Assembly: GCF_024171485.1 (NCBI RefSeq) | Contig: NZ_JALJZX010000002.1 | Span: forward strand, 372,001 to 436,000 | DNA: 64,000 nucleotides | DNA from: Chryseobacterium sp. HSC-36S06 | GTDB taxonomy: Bacteria > Bacteroidota > Bacteroidia > Flavobacteriales > Weeksellaceae | Direction: 5' to 3' | Shown: positions 1 to 9,198 of the stretch, in pieces | How positions within the stretch are numbered: the stretch's first letter is position 1 | How the letters are laid out: the number at the start of each line of letters is the position of its first letter | Made by a program: the position numbers and the translations under genes | Notes under the pieces: generated by a model | The model's input: only the letters and a program-made list of their open reading frames with translations | Databases searched by the model: none | Told to the model about the DNA's origin: nothing

Positions 1-56
1 TACTGCTAACCTTAAAAATTAATTTTATAATTTTAAATTTTACGTTTTACAGAAAA

Positions 57-89
57 TCGGCACCAATTTATTTGGTGCCGGTTTTTTTT
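57..89 (+). terminator. Rho-independent terminator
   Basis: A 9-bp perfect stem (CGGCACCAA, 58-66, with TTGGTGCCG, 72-80) is followed by a run of T. It should end a + strand gene that lies before the window. Confidence 0.75.
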
Positions 90-143
90 CTGCAAAAGTC
101 TAAGATTTTGCCTTGCTGAATTCCTGTTATTGAAAATTAGATC

Positions 144-1868
144 TTAAAGTTTTTCTTTCATCATTTTGATGAAGACGGAAGGTTTAAGATCAAATTTCCT
201 GCGGAAATGATCAGAAAAATTCTCTGCGCTCGAGAATCCCGCAAGAGATGCAAGTTCTTTCACATCCATATTTAGATATTTCACATCATTTTTCAAATGG
301 TCGATAATGTAATCAAGACGGAGGTCATTGATATAAAGGGTAAAGTTTTTCCCTTTGTAGGTATTGATGATTTTTGAAAAGTAAGTGGAATTGGTACCAA
401 AGTCCTCACTCAGTGATTTTTGTGAAACCTGCGAATCAAGGAATTTCTCCTCCTTTTCAAAATTTTCGAGTTGCTTCAGAATGCTCTCAACAAAAATGGG
501 ATTGAGACCTGGAATTTTATTATAAAACTCGTAGTTAAATTTCTGTGGACTCTTAATTTGAATTTCATTCAATAATCTAGGTGCTGTAGTAGCGTCTTCC
601 GTACTCTGTTGCGCGAGGATCGCTTCGAAACGCTTTTTGTAATTCTGCTTTTCTTTATAGATCCGGTATCCGAAAAACAGAAAAATACCAAGAAGTACAA
701 TAATTAATACAAAAAAGATAACTCTCTGATTTTGCAGCGTACTTTCAATTCTGTTTTTTTCGGCTATAAGTTTTTTGGTATCATATTCCTTAACAATTCT
801 TTCGTAGAGATACTTGTAGTTTTTCTCGTAGGAACGGTCGAGGAACATCAGTTTGTTGATATATTCCAATTGTTTTTTGGTATCACCTATAGAATTATAA
901 TATTTGATCAGTATTTCATACGCCGAGCGAAACTGCGGATCAAGTTTTTTTGTTTTTTCATAATGTTTGTCGATTTCTTCCAGATATTTTACAGCCAGTT
1001 GCTGCTTACCAATATGCCAGTAGGAGAGACCTAAATAATAAACTTCGGTATTATGATCCCATTGGTCATTGTATAACCTGATAGCTTCGGATAATTTTGA
1101 AATTGCCGTATTATAATCCCTCAAATAATAAGCATTTGTTCCTTCAGAGGAGATAAAGTAAGGAAGGTACTGATTAAGTTTATTTTCGTTTATGTAATCA
1201 AATGCTTCCTTTAATAAAGTTTCATTTTCTTCGAAAGCGGAGAGTTTTGTATTCGAGTCTATAAGACTCATCAGGGAATAGATATAATACATTTGGTAAT
1301 TTTTCCCTAAAGCTGTCGCATTATGCAGGTTAGCTTTAAAAAACTTTAAACATACTAGCAGTTCTTTTTTAGCATCTTCATATTGGCCGAGGTAAATCTT
1401 GTTTTGCGCGATGTAATAAACGGTTTTATTAAAAATGTAATCATTACCATATTGCTGGGATAATTTATTTGCTACCAAAATATCATCAAGAGCTTTTTCA
1501 TAAAATTCTTCTGCCATATTTATGTTCCCATGATTTAGATATGCATCAATCAATATCTTTTTAATATCAGATTTTTTAGCAGTTGTCAAGGCACTGTCAG
1601 CATATCTTATATTTAATGGATAAATAGCGTGGACACTAGCATATCGATATGCGTAGAATAAAGCTTCATTGTTTTGTTCTTTCTTTGATTTAAGAATGTA
1701 AAAATTGATGAGTTTCCACAATTCTCCAGGATTGCCGATATTGTCATCAATCTTTTTTTCAATGTCTTCATTACTCAAATTAGAGTTAAGCGACTTTTGA
1801 GCCGGGAAATTGTTGAAAATAACAAGAGAAAAGAGAAAAAGAACTGTTAATTTAAATTTCAACTGCAT
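144..1868 (-). CDS. Membrane-anchored TPR / AraC-type HTH regulator
   Basis: The 574-aa protein starts with a hydrophobic signal segment (about residues 5-24). A long helical region of tetratricopeptide-like repeats follows (about 60-340), then one transmembrane segment (about 382-403), a short basic coiled stretch, and a C-terminal AraC-type DNA-binding domain (about 470-570). The second HTH of that domain carries the typical ELASLAGFSSAENFSDHFRR pattern. This architecture is common in Chryseobacterium-like bacteria: periplasmic TPRs would sense a signal and the cytoplasmic HTH would act on DNA. The target genes are not evident. It is monocistronic, and the + strand gene downstream of its start begins about 185 bp away. 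The family call is secure; the sensing role is inference. Confidence 0.85.
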   Translation of the reverse strand: MQLKFKLTVLFLFSLVIFNNFPAQKSLNSNLSNEDIEKKIDDNIGNPGELWKLINFYILKSKKEQNNEALFYAYRYASVHAIYPLNIRYADSALTTAKKSDIKKILIDAYLNHGNINMAEEFYEKALDDILVANKLSQQYGNDYIFNKTVYYIAQNKIYLGQYEDAKKELLVCLKFFKANLHNATALGKNYQMYYIYSLMSLIDSNTKLSAFEENETLLKEAFDYINENKLNQYLPYFISSEGTNAYYLRDYNTAISKLSEAIRLYNDQWDHNTEVYYLGLSYWHIGKQQLAVKYLEEIDKHYEKTKKLDPQFRSAYEILIKYYNSIGDTKKQLEYINKLMFLDRSYEKNYKYLYERIVKEYDTKKLIAEKNRIESTLQNQRVIFFVLIIVLLGIFLFFGYRIYKEKQNYKKRFEAILAQQSTEDATTAPRLLNEIQIKSPQKFNYEFYNKIPGLNPIFVESILKQLENFEKEEKFLDSQVSQKSLSEDFGTNSTYFSKIINTYKGKNFTLYINDLRLDYIIDHLKNDVKYLNMDVKELASLAGFSSAENFSDHFRRKFDLKPSVFIKMMKEKL

Positions 1869-2052
1869 GATGTCTTACTGACTGATTTATAGTGGTTTAT
1901 TTATTTTAATGGCTTGTTTTTTACAATTTTACTGTATTTTTTTTAAAATGCCAGCAGCTAATTTAAAATATACTTGTTGTTTTTTAAAAACTAACGGTTG
2001 CATAATTTGCTTTATAATCGCTTTCGACAATACATTTGTAAAAATTAAAAGT

Positions 2053-2283
2053 ATGAAAAAATTTGCACTTATCACCGCAGTACTTATCACTGCTATATCA
2101 TTCCAATCATGTAGACAAGCTGATGACGTTTTATCACCTGAAGAAATAGCAACATTACAAAAAGTACAGGACTCATCCAAAAATTCTAGCAGTAATAAAG
2201 ATGAAAATCCTGCGTCTCTGGAGCCAGGCGAGCCTGCTGCATCATTCGTAGATGGCGAGACAGCTCCACCACCAAAAAAGTAA
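2053..2283 (+). CDS. Small lipoprotein, hypothetical
   Basis: The 76-aa product has a lipoprotein signal peptide (MKK start, hydrophobic core, lipobox ending in QSC), so it is probably anchored in the outer membrane or periplasm. The mature part is short, hydrophilic and rich in Ser, Asn, Glu and Pro, and ends in PPPKK, so it looks disordered. An upstream in-frame start at 1909 is possible, but it would bury the signal peptide behind about 48 residues, so ATG 2053 is preferred. I recognise no family. Small lipoproteins of this kind are common beside regulators in Flavobacteriia. A strong terminator follows. Confidence 0.6.
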   Translation: MKKFALITAVLITAISFQSCRQADDVLSPEEIATLQKVQDSSKNSSSNKDENPASLEPGEPAASFVDGETAPPPKK

Positions 2284-2324
2284 ACCCCTAAACTAAATAT
2301 TTTTTTTTCATCATTTGTGTTTGG

Positions 2325-2356
2325 TTCTTCCGCGATCTTCGCGGAAGAATCTTTTT
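2325..2356 (+). terminator. Rho-independent terminator
   Basis: An 11-bp perfect stem (TTCTTCCGCGA / TCGCGGAAGAA) with a 3-nt loop is followed by TCTTTTT, just after the small lipoprotein gene. Confidence 0.75.
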
Positions 2357-2409
2357 ATAGAACAATTACATCCTCCCGCTTGTCGTTTAATCAAGTTTCC
2401 TTAATTTCG

Positions 2410-2417
2410 TACCTTTG
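2410..2417 (+). promoter_or_regulatory. Bacteroidota -7 promoter element for the E1 gene
   Basis: TACCTTTG fits the TAnnTTTG element of the Bacteroidota primary sigma factor and lies 17 nt before the start codon at 2435. No -33 TTG was found at the usual spacing, so this rests on one element. Confidence 0.4.
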
Positions 2418-2434
2418 TAAAATATCCCTTATTT

Positions 2435-4864
2435 ATGGAAGCCACCTATATTGAAACCCAACAGATTTCTTTTCAGGATTTTAAAAACCAGATTTTAGCT
2501 GATTATAAACTCGGCAGAATTTCGCGCGAGATGTCTTATCTAGGGAGACGTGAAGTACTTACCGGCAAGGCGAAGTTTGGTATTTTCGGAGACGGGAAAG
2601 AGCTTCCGCAACTCGCAATGGCTAAGGTCTTTAAAAATGGTGACTTCCGTTCCGGATATTACCGGGACCAGACTTTTGCCATGGCGATTTATGCTGTAAG
2701 CGTAGAAAGTTTTTTTGCCCAGTTATACGCAGATACAAGTGTTGAGCGCGAACCCGCTTCTGCCGGTCGCCAGATGAATGGTCATTATGCGACCCGAAGT
2801 CTGAACGAAGACGGCAGCTGGAAGAACTTAATGGAGCAAAAAAATATTTCATCAGATATTTCACCAACCGCAGGTCAGATGCCGAGGCTTTTAGGACTTG
2901 CATTAGCTTCCAAAGTATATAAATCAGTCAAATTCGAAGGTTCAGAAAAATTTTCCAACGGCGGAAATGAAGTTGCTTTCGGTACAATTGGTGATGCATC
3001 AACCGCTGAAGGACATTTCTGGGAAGCTTTGAATGCTGCCTGTGCTTTGCAGGTTCCAATGATTGTTTCTATTTGGGACGACGGTTACGGAATTTCTGTA
3101 CCAACTCAAAACCAGCGTGCTAAAGCAGATATTGCCGAAATGCTGTCAGGGTTCCAGAGAACTGAAGGACAGAATCAGGGATGCGAAATCATTCAGGTAA
3201 AAGCCTGGGATTATCCGTCACTTCTTGATGCTTACGCCCGGGCAGAACATTTTGCGAGAACCGAAAGTGTTCCTGTTGTGGTTCATGTTGTAGAAGTTAC
3301 CCAGCCTCAAGGTCACTCAACATCTGGTTCGCATGAGAGATATAAAAATGAGGAACGTCTGAAATGGGAAGGTGAATTTGACGGTTTGAACAAATTCAGG
3401 GAATGGATTCTGAATTATTCCATAGAAATTGAAGGTAAGGAAGAACAGTTAGCGACCGCTGAAGAACTTGACCATATTAATGAAGAAGCGAAGAAATTTG
3501 TAAAAGAAGGTCAGAAAAAAGCTTGGGAAGACTATCAGAAATCCATTGCCGTTTTGAAAGATTCGGTGGTTCCATTGGTAGAAAACCTAAAAAATCAAAG
3601 CGCAGAAATCACTGCTGAACTTGATAAATTCAACAAAATCATCGCGGTGTCGAAACGGGATATTTTCCATTTGGTAAGAAAGTCATTACTTTTAACACGG
3701 GGCAGTGAATCATTTGAAAGAAAAGAGGTTCAGAATAAATTCAAAGAAGCTTTTGCCACAGAAAAAGACAATTATTCTTCGCATCTCTATTCTCAGTCTC
3801 AGTGGAAATCAACCAATGTAAAAGAAATTTCCCCTGTTTTCTCCGATAATTCTGAAACGGTAGACGGAAGAGTTGTCATCAGAAATAACTTCGATAAAAT
3901 TTTTGAGAAATATCCTGAAACCTTAGTGTTTGGAGAAGATGCCGGAAATATCGGTGACGTCAACCAAGGATTGGAAGGTCTCCAGGAAAAATATGGCGAA
4001 CTTCGAATTGCAGACACCGGAATTCGTGAAGCCACCATTCTTGGGCAGGGAATCGGTATGGCAATGCGCGGACTCAGACCGATTGCAGAAATCCAGTATC
4101 TCGACTACATCCTATATTGTTTACAGGGAATGAGCGATGATCTTGCGACGGTTCAGTATCGTACGAAAGGCGGACAGAAAGCGCCGGTGATCATCAGAAC
4201 CCGTGGCCACAGGCTCGAAGGTGTTTGGCATTCCGGTTCACCGATGGCTGGAATCATCAATCTTTCAAAAGGAATTCTGGTTCTTGTTCCACGAAACTTG
4301 ACCAAAGCTGCAGGATTTTACAACACGATGCTTCAGAGTGATGAACCAGCCGTAATCGTGGAATGTCTGAACGGTTACCGTTTAAAAGAAAAACAGCCTG
4401 ATAACCTCGGAGAATTCACTGTTCCTGTCGGTAAAATTGAAGTAACCAAGGAAGGAAAAGATGTAACGTTAGTGACATACGGATCCACATGGAGAATCGT
4501 AATGGAAGCAGCTGAGGAACTTGAAAAAATCGGTATTTCTGCCGAAGTAATTGATATTCAGTCATTAATACCTTTTGATCTCAGTCACGACATTGCTGAA
4601 AGTGTAAAGAAAACTAACCGTTTGGTGGTAATTGACGAAGATGTGGAAGGCGGAACATCTGCTTTTATTCTTCAACAGATTCTCGAGAAACAGAAAGCTT
4701 TCAGATTTTTAGACTCAGACCCTTTAACAATTTGTGCAGAAAACCACAGACCTGCTTATGCAAGTGACGGCGATTATTTCAGCAAACCAAGTGTGGATGA
4801 TATGGTCGAAAAAGTATATGCGATGTTTAATGAAATTAATCCGGCTCAGTTTCCGGCGATATAG
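2435..4864 (+). CDS. 2-oxoacid dehydrogenase E1, fused alpha and beta subunits
   Basis: This is the thiamine-diphosphate-dependent E1 component, which decarboxylates a 2-oxoacid and passes the acyl group to lipoyl-E2. The 809-aa chain joins an alpha-type half to a beta-type half. The alpha half carries the ThDP motif beginning G186-D187 (GDASTAEGHFWEALNAA) and ending near WDDGYGIS. The beta half begins at about residue 460 and contains GEDAGNIGDVNQGLEG and IADTGIREATILGQG, then the transketolase C-terminal domain. The fused form is frequent in Bacteroidota and is usually annotated as branched-chain or pyruvate-type E1; the sequence alone does not fix the substrate. No E2 gene is in the window, but an E3 gene (5666-7057) lies downstream. 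It ends in a strong terminator. Confidence 0.9.
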   Translation: MEATYIETQQISFQDFKNQILADYKLGRISREMSYLGRREVLTGKAKFGIFGDGKELPQLAMAKVFKNGDFRSGYYRDQTFAMAIYAVSVESFFAQLYADTSVEREPASAGRQMNGHYATRSLNEDGSWKNLMEQKNISSDISPTAGQMPRLLGLALASKVYKSVKFEGSEKFSNGGNEVAFGTIGDASTAEGHFWEALNAACALQVPMIVSIWDDGYGISVPTQNQRAKADIAEMLSGFQRTEGQNQGCEIIQVKAWDYPSLLDAYARAEHFARTESVPVVVHVVEVTQPQGHSTSGSHERYKNEERLKWEGEFDGLNKFREWILNYSIEIEGKEEQLATAEELDHINEEAKKFVKEGQKKAWEDYQKSIAVLKDSVVPLVENLKNQSAEITAELDKFNKIIAVSKRDIFHLVRKSLLLTRGSESFERKEVQNKFKEAFATEKDNYSSHLYSQSQWKSTNVKEISPVFSDNSETVDGRVVIRNNFDKIFEKYPETLVFGEDAGNIGDVNQGLEGLQEKYGELRIADTGIREATILGQGIGMAMRGLRPIAEIQYLDYILYCLQGMSDDLATVQYRTKGGQKAPVIIRTRGHRLEGVWHSGSPMAGIINLSKGILVLVPRNLTKAAGFYNTMLQSDEPAVIVECLNGYRLKEKQPDNLGEFTVPVGKIEVTKEGKDVTLVTYGSTWRIVMEAAEELEKIGISAEVIDIQSLIPFDLSHDIAESVKKTNRLVVIDEDVEGGTSAFILQQILEKQKAFRFLDSDPLTICAENHRPAYASDGDYFSKPSVDDMVEKVYAMFNEINPAQFPAI

Positions 4865-4882
4865 ATTTTAATATATAGGGAT

Positions 4883-4913
4883 AAAAAAAGCAAACTTCGG
4901 TTTGCTTTTTTTT
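4883..4913 (+). terminator. Rho-independent terminator
   Basis: The stem AAAAAAAGCAAAC/GTTTGCTTTTTTT has a UUCG-type loop and lies 19 nt after the E1 stop codon. Confidence 0.8.
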
Positions 4914-4952
4914 GTGCACTATTCTTGCATTGCTTCGTGAAATTTAAATTTT

Positions 4953-5567
4953 ATGAAAAAGATATTTGTTCCGCTTATAGCCTCACTCTTAGCTGTTTCA
5001 TGTAGCAAGACTGAAACTAAAATTCAGGATCATTCAACAGAGCAGAATCAGAAAAATGAAACTAAGAACGAAATGGTTGCGCTTATGGATGAAATGATGG
5101 ATGAAATGCACAGTGAAAAATCTACAGGGAATAATGATGTAGATTTTGCTAAGATGATGATTGAGCACCATAAGGGAGCAGTTGAAATGTCAGAACTTCT
5201 TTTAGAGAAAGGCCAAAATGAAGAATTGAAAACATTTGCCCGCAAAGTTATTGCTGCACGGGATCAAGAAATTGGCTTGATGAAAAAGTTTGAAAATCAA
5301 ACCGAAGTTTCACCCGACAGCAATATTTTTCAACAGGAACTCAATCAGTCTATGGGCGCGATGATGAATAAAAACATTAAAATCCATAATGATATTGATA
5401 AAGATTACGCCGAACAGATGATTCCACATCATCAAAGCGCGGTTGATATGGCCAAAGTTTATCTGAAATACGGTAAGCAAAAGGATTTGTTGAAATTGTG
5501 CGATGATATTGTTAATACGCAGACTTCAGAAATTCAACAGTTAAAGACTTGGCTCACTGCAAATTAA
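4953..5567 (+). CDS. DUF305 family lipoprotein
   Basis: This 204-aa lipoprotein has its acylated Cys at position 17 (AVSCSK). The mature part is a ferritin-like helical DUF305 repeat pair with two copies of the signature M-I-x-H-H-x-x-A-V-x-M (MIEHHKGAVEM and MIPHHQSAVDM). The His-rich helices are thought to bind metal in some members; a function is not established. It sits between E1 and E3 dehydrogenase genes but has its own upstream terminator and probably its own promoter, so a link with the dehydrogenase is unsupported. Confidence 0.85.
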   Translation: MKKIFVPLIASLLAVSCSKTETKIQDHSTEQNQKNETKNEMVALMDEMMDEMHSEKSTGNNDVDFAKMMIEHHKGAVEMSELLLEKGQNEELKTFARKVIAARDQEIGLMKKFENQTEVSPDSNIFQQELNQSMGAMMNKNIKIHNDIDKDYAEQMIPHHQSAVDMAKVYLKYGKQKDLLKLCDDIVNTQTSEIQQLKTWLTAN

Positions 5568-5605
5568 ATTAATGATATGAAATAACTCAGGCTACCGCCG
5601 TAAAA

Positions 5606-5626
5606 AAGGAATGTGATGCATTCCTT
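5606..5626. other. Hairpin between DUF305 gene and lpdA
   Basis: AAGGAATG and CATTCCTT form an 8-bp stem flanked by A-runs. It could act as a terminator on the - strand or as a weak + strand terminator; neither is convincing. Confidence 0.35.
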
Positions 5627-5665
5627 GAAAAAAATTCCGTAAATTCGCGTTAAATTTTTTAACAC

Positions 5666-7057
5666 ATGAACTACGATATTATTGTCATCGGAAGTGGCCC
5701 AGGTGGATATGTAACCGCGATCAGAGCTGCACAACTGGGTTTTAAAACCGCCATCATCGAAAAGGAAAATTTAGGCGGGATCTGCCTGAACTGGGGCTGT
5801 ATCCCAACCAAAGCTTTGCTGAAGTCGGCACACGTTTTCAATTATTTAAAACACACCGAAGATTACGGTTTGAATAAAATTGAAAATCCAGGGTTCGATT
5901 TTTCGAAAGTAATCCAGAGAAGTAGAGGTGTAGCAACCAAAATGAGCGGAGGGATTTCTTTCCTGATGAAGAAAAACAAGATTGATGTCATCATGGGAAC
6001 TGCTAAAGTTCAGAAAGGCAAAAAAGTTTCAGTAACAGATAAAGACGGGAAAAACACAGAATATTCCGCGGAACATATTATCATCGCCACCGGCGCAAGA
6101 TCAAGAGAACTTCCGAACCTTCCTCAGGATGGCGTGAAAGTGATCGGATACAGACAGGCATTGAGCCTTCCGCAGCAGCCAAAATCGATGATTGTTGTTG
6201 GTTCAGGTGCAATCGGTGTTGAGTTTGCTGATTTCTATAATTCAATGGGAACTAAAGTGACCATCGTTGAATTTATGCCAACCGTGGTTCCTGTTGAAGA
6301 CGAAGAAATCTCAAAACATCTTGAAAAATCCCTGAAAAAATCAGGCATTGAAATCATGACGAACGCTTCTGTTGAAAGCGTTGATACAAGTGGAGAAGGT
6401 GTAAAAGCTAACGTAAAAACCGCGACTGGAAACATTACACTTGAAGCTGATATTCTACTTTCTGCTGTTGGAATTGCTGCAAACATAGAGGGACAAGGAT
6501 TTGAGGAGGTTGGAATTCAAACTGAAAAAGGCCGTGTTTTAGTTAACGAATGGTACGAAACTTCAGTTCCGGGATATTATGCAATCGGTGATATTCTCCC
6601 AACCCAAGCGCTGGCTCACGTAGCTTCTGCAGAAGGAATTACCTGTGTGGAGAAAATCAAAGGACTTCATGTAGAGAAAATCGATTACGGAAATATTCCG
6701 GGATGTACATATTGCCATCCGGAAGTCGCTTCAGTTGGTCTTACTGAAAAGCAGGCGAAAGAAAAAGGTTACGAAATTAAAGTAGGTAAATTCCCGCTTT
6801 CTGCAAGTGGAAAAGCAACCGCAAACGGAAATACCGATGGTTTCATTAAAGTGATTTTCGATGCGAAATACGGAGAATGGCTCGGTTGTCACATGATTGG
6901 CGAGGGCGTTACCGATATGATTGCGGAAGCAGTTGTCGCGAGAAAACTTGAAACGACAGGCCACGAAATCATTAAATCTATTCACCCGCACCCGACCGTT
7001 TCAGAAGCGATCATGGAAGCAGCAGCAGCAGCTTACGGCGAAGTGATTCATATTTAA
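5666..7057 (+). CDS. lpdA: Dihydrolipoyl dehydrogenase (E3)
   Basis: This flavoprotein reoxidises the dihydrolipoyl groups of 2-oxoacid dehydrogenase E2 or the glycine-cleavage H protein, reducing NAD+. The 463-aa chain has the normal family length. It shows the N-terminal FAD dinucleotide motif GSGPGGYVTAIRAAQLG, the redox disulfide in GGICLNWGCIPTKAL (Cys-x4-Cys), a second NAD-binding fold (VVGSGAIGVEFA, about residue 178), the FAD-closing motif around YAIGDI, and the C-terminal catalytic His-Glu pair in HPHPTVSEAIMEA. It follows the E1 gene after DUF305. A strong terminator closes the unit. Confidence 0.95.
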   Translation: MNYDIIVIGSGPGGYVTAIRAAQLGFKTAIIEKENLGGICLNWGCIPTKALLKSAHVFNYLKHTEDYGLNKIENPGFDFSKVIQRSRGVATKMSGGISFLMKKNKIDVIMGTAKVQKGKKVSVTDKDGKNTEYSAEHIIIATGARSRELPNLPQDGVKVIGYRQALSLPQQPKSMIVVGSGAIGVEFADFYNSMGTKVTIVEFMPTVVPVEDEEISKHLEKSLKKSGIEIMTNASVESVDTSGEGVKANVKTATGNITLEADILLSAVGIAANIEGQGFEEVGIQTEKGRVLVNEWYETSVPGYYAIGDILPTQALAHVASAEGITCVEKIKGLHVEKIDYGNIPGCTYCHPEVASVGLTEKQAKEKGYEIKVGKFPLSASGKATANGNTDGFIKVIFDAKYGEWLGCHMIGEGVTDMIAEAVVARKLETTGHEIIKSIHPHPTVSEAIMEAAAAAYGEVIHI

Positions 7058-7076
7058 GATTACTATTTTAGTAAAC

Positions 7077-7105
7077 AAAACCACAGTTCAGGCTGTGGTT
7101 TTTTT
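7077..7105 (+). terminator. Rho-independent terminator
   Basis: The stem CCACAG/CTGTGG, extended by A/T pairs, precedes seven T residues and lies 20 nt after lpdA. Confidence 0.75.
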
Positions 7106-7143
7106 GTGTCCAAAAATTCTTATCTTAACAAAAAAATTACCCC

Positions 7144-9087
7144 ATGAATTACAAATACTTTTTTCCGGTCCTGTTGTTTTCGGGAACGCTGTTTTTCAGC
7201 CAGTCTAAAAGCGATATCATCGTTCCGAACGAAAACCTGATTACCGAAAACATTCCTGCAATTCCAAAAAGCCTGAGCGAGAAAATCAAAAAATACTCTG
7301 AAAGCCGCGGCGCAAATTTCACCGCCATTCATCCCAACGGAAAAGAACTGATCATGGTGACCAGATTTGCTTCCACCAATCAGCTGCACAAACTTTCTCA
7401 GCCAATGGGCGCCAGAAAACAGCTTACTTTTTTTGATGAACCAGTCAATTCCGCAGATTATGAACCTACAAAAGGTGAATATCTGGTTTATTCCAAAGAC
7501 ATCGGAGGAAACGAATTCGGACAGCTCTTTAAACTTGATTTGAAAACCATGGAATCTAAACTGCTTACCGATGGCGGAAGATCACAAAACGGCGGTATGA
7601 CCTGGAAAAAAGACGGTTCCGGATTTTATTTCTCCTCTACAAAAAGAAATGGCGGCGACCGTGATATTTATTTTATGAATCCTCTTAAGCCCGGGGATAC
7701 GAAGCTCGTTCTTGAACTGAAAGGGGGAGGCTGGGGAATTAATGATATTTCCGATGACGGCAAAAAGCTGATTATTGGTGAATATGTTTCTGCAAACGAA
7801 TCTCACCTCTATCTTTTTAATACCGAAACGAAAAAACTGGAATCGATAACGAACCGAAACGAAAAACAAATCGTTCAGGGAAGTGCAAGATTCAGCAAAA
7901 ATGCTGATGAAATCTGGTACGTAACCGACCGTGACAACGAGTTTGACCGTTTGGCATCAATGCATCTTAAAACAAAAAAAATTGAATACTTTACCAGTTC
8001 AATTCCATGGGAGGTGTCTAATTATACGCTTTCCAAAGATAAATCAAAAATCGTTTTTGAAACGAATGAAGGAGGTTTGAATAAACTGTATCAAATGGAT
8101 ACAGCTTCAAAAAAATATTCTGAGATAAAAGGTCTTCCGGTAGGTCTCGTCAATAATTTTGAATTCACGAATGATGGTAAATCTCTGTACTTTTCACAGT
8201 CTACCTACGATTCTTCCGCAGATATTTATAAGTTAGACCTCGCTTCTAATAAAATTGAAAGGTGGACCGACAGTGAACAGGGTGAAATGCAGAAAACAGA
8301 GATGTCTGAACCGAAGCTGATTGAATGGAACAGTTTCGATGGGATGAAAATTACAGGGTTCTATTATCCGGTTTCTAAAAAGTTTACCGGCAAAAGACCT
8401 GTTCTCATCAATATTCATGGCGGTCCGGAAGGGCAGTCGATGGCGTCATCACTTGGATCCGGTAATTATTACACCAATGAAATGGGAGTTGCTTTAATCT
8501 ATCCGAATGTGCGGGGTTCCTCTGGTTTTGGTAAAACATATATTGCCAGTGATAATGGTTTTAACAGAATGAATTCGGTAAAAGACATCGGTGCTTTACT
8601 CGATTGGATTGCGAAACAACCGGAACTCGATAAAGACCGGATCATGATTATGGGCGGCAGTTACGGAGGTTTTATGACCCTGGCAACGGCTTATGAATAT
8701 GCTGACAGAATCAGATGTTCGGTAGATATTGTGGGAATTTCCGACTTTAATACTTTCCTTAAAAATACCGAGGAATACCGCCGCGACCTGAGAAGAGTAG
8801 AGTACGGCGACGAACGCGATCCGAAAATGAGCGCATTCTTTACGAAAATTGCACCGCTGAACAATACTGATAAAATTAAAAAACCTATGTTCATCATTCA
8901 GGGAACCAACGATCCGCGGGTTCCGGCAACGGAAGCTACGCAGATGCGTGATAAACTGAAAGCACAGGGAAATACTGTGTGGTATCTTGAAGCGAAGAAT
9001 GAAGGACACGGTTTCCGGAAAAAAGAAAATGTAGATTTCCAGCGCCTAGCCGTCATCCGTTTTATGGAAGAATACCTTTTAAAGTAA
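7144..9087 (+). CDS. Secreted S9 family (prolyl oligopeptidase-like) peptidase
   Basis: A serine peptidase of clan SC. It has a cleavable signal peptide (about residues 1-19), a beta-propeller region (about 30-390) with TolB-like repeats, and a C-terminal alpha/beta-hydrolase domain. The triad is visible: Ser506 in GGSYGGFMT, Asp590 in GTNDPRVP and His622 in NEGHGF. The 647-aa length fits dipeptidyl-aminopeptidase/acylaminoacyl-peptidase-type members, which trim peptides in the periplasm of Bacteroidota. The exact substrate cannot be read from the sequence. It is monocistronic between two terminators. Confidence 0.92.
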   Translation: MNYKYFFPVLLFSGTLFFSQSKSDIIVPNENLITENIPAIPKSLSEKIKKYSESRGANFTAIHPNGKELIMVTRFASTNQLHKLSQPMGARKQLTFFDEPVNSADYEPTKGEYLVYSKDIGGNEFGQLFKLDLKTMESKLLTDGGRSQNGGMTWKKDGSGFYFSSTKRNGGDRDIYFMNPLKPGDTKLVLELKGGGWGINDISDDGKKLIIGEYVSANESHLYLFNTETKKLESITNRNEKQIVQGSARFSKNADEIWYVTDRDNEFDRLASMHLKTKKIEYFTSSIPWEVSNYTLSKDKSKIVFETNEGGLNKLYQMDTASKKYSEIKGLPVGLVNNFEFTNDGKSLYFSQSTYDSSADIYKLDLASNKIERWTDSEQGEMQKTEMSEPKLIEWNSFDGMKITGFYYPVSKKFTGKRPVLINIHGGPEGQSMASSLGSGNYYTNEMGVALIYPNVRGSSGFGKTYIASDNGFNRMNSVKDIGALLDWIAKQPELDKDRIMIMGGSYGGFMTLATAYEYADRIRCSVDIVGISDFNTFLKNTEEYRRDLRRVEYGDERDPKMSAFFTKIAPLNNTDKIKKPMFIIQGTNDPRVPATEATQMRDKLKAQGNTVWYLEAKNEGHGFRKKENVDFQRLAVIRFMEEYLLK

Positions 9088-9109
9088 ATTTTACATCTGA
9101 AAACATCTT

Positions 9110-9138
9110 AGCCATTTCCTCCGGAGATGGCTTTTTAT
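9110..9138 (+). terminator. Rho-independent terminator
   Basis: The stem AGCCAT...ATGGCT, with an inner TCC/GGA pairing, is followed by TTTTTATTTT after the S9 peptidase gene. Confidence 0.65.
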
Positions 9139-9172
9139 TTTGTACACAGACCGTATTTCAGGAATGTTTCTT

Positions 9173-9180
9173 TACTTTTG
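9173..9180 (+). promoter_or_regulatory. Bacteroidota -7 promoter element for the patatin gene
   Basis: TACTTTTG matches TAnnTTTG and lies 18 nt before ATG 9199. No good -33 element was seen. Confidence 0.35.
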
Positions 9181-9198
9181 ACCTACAAAATTTTTTAA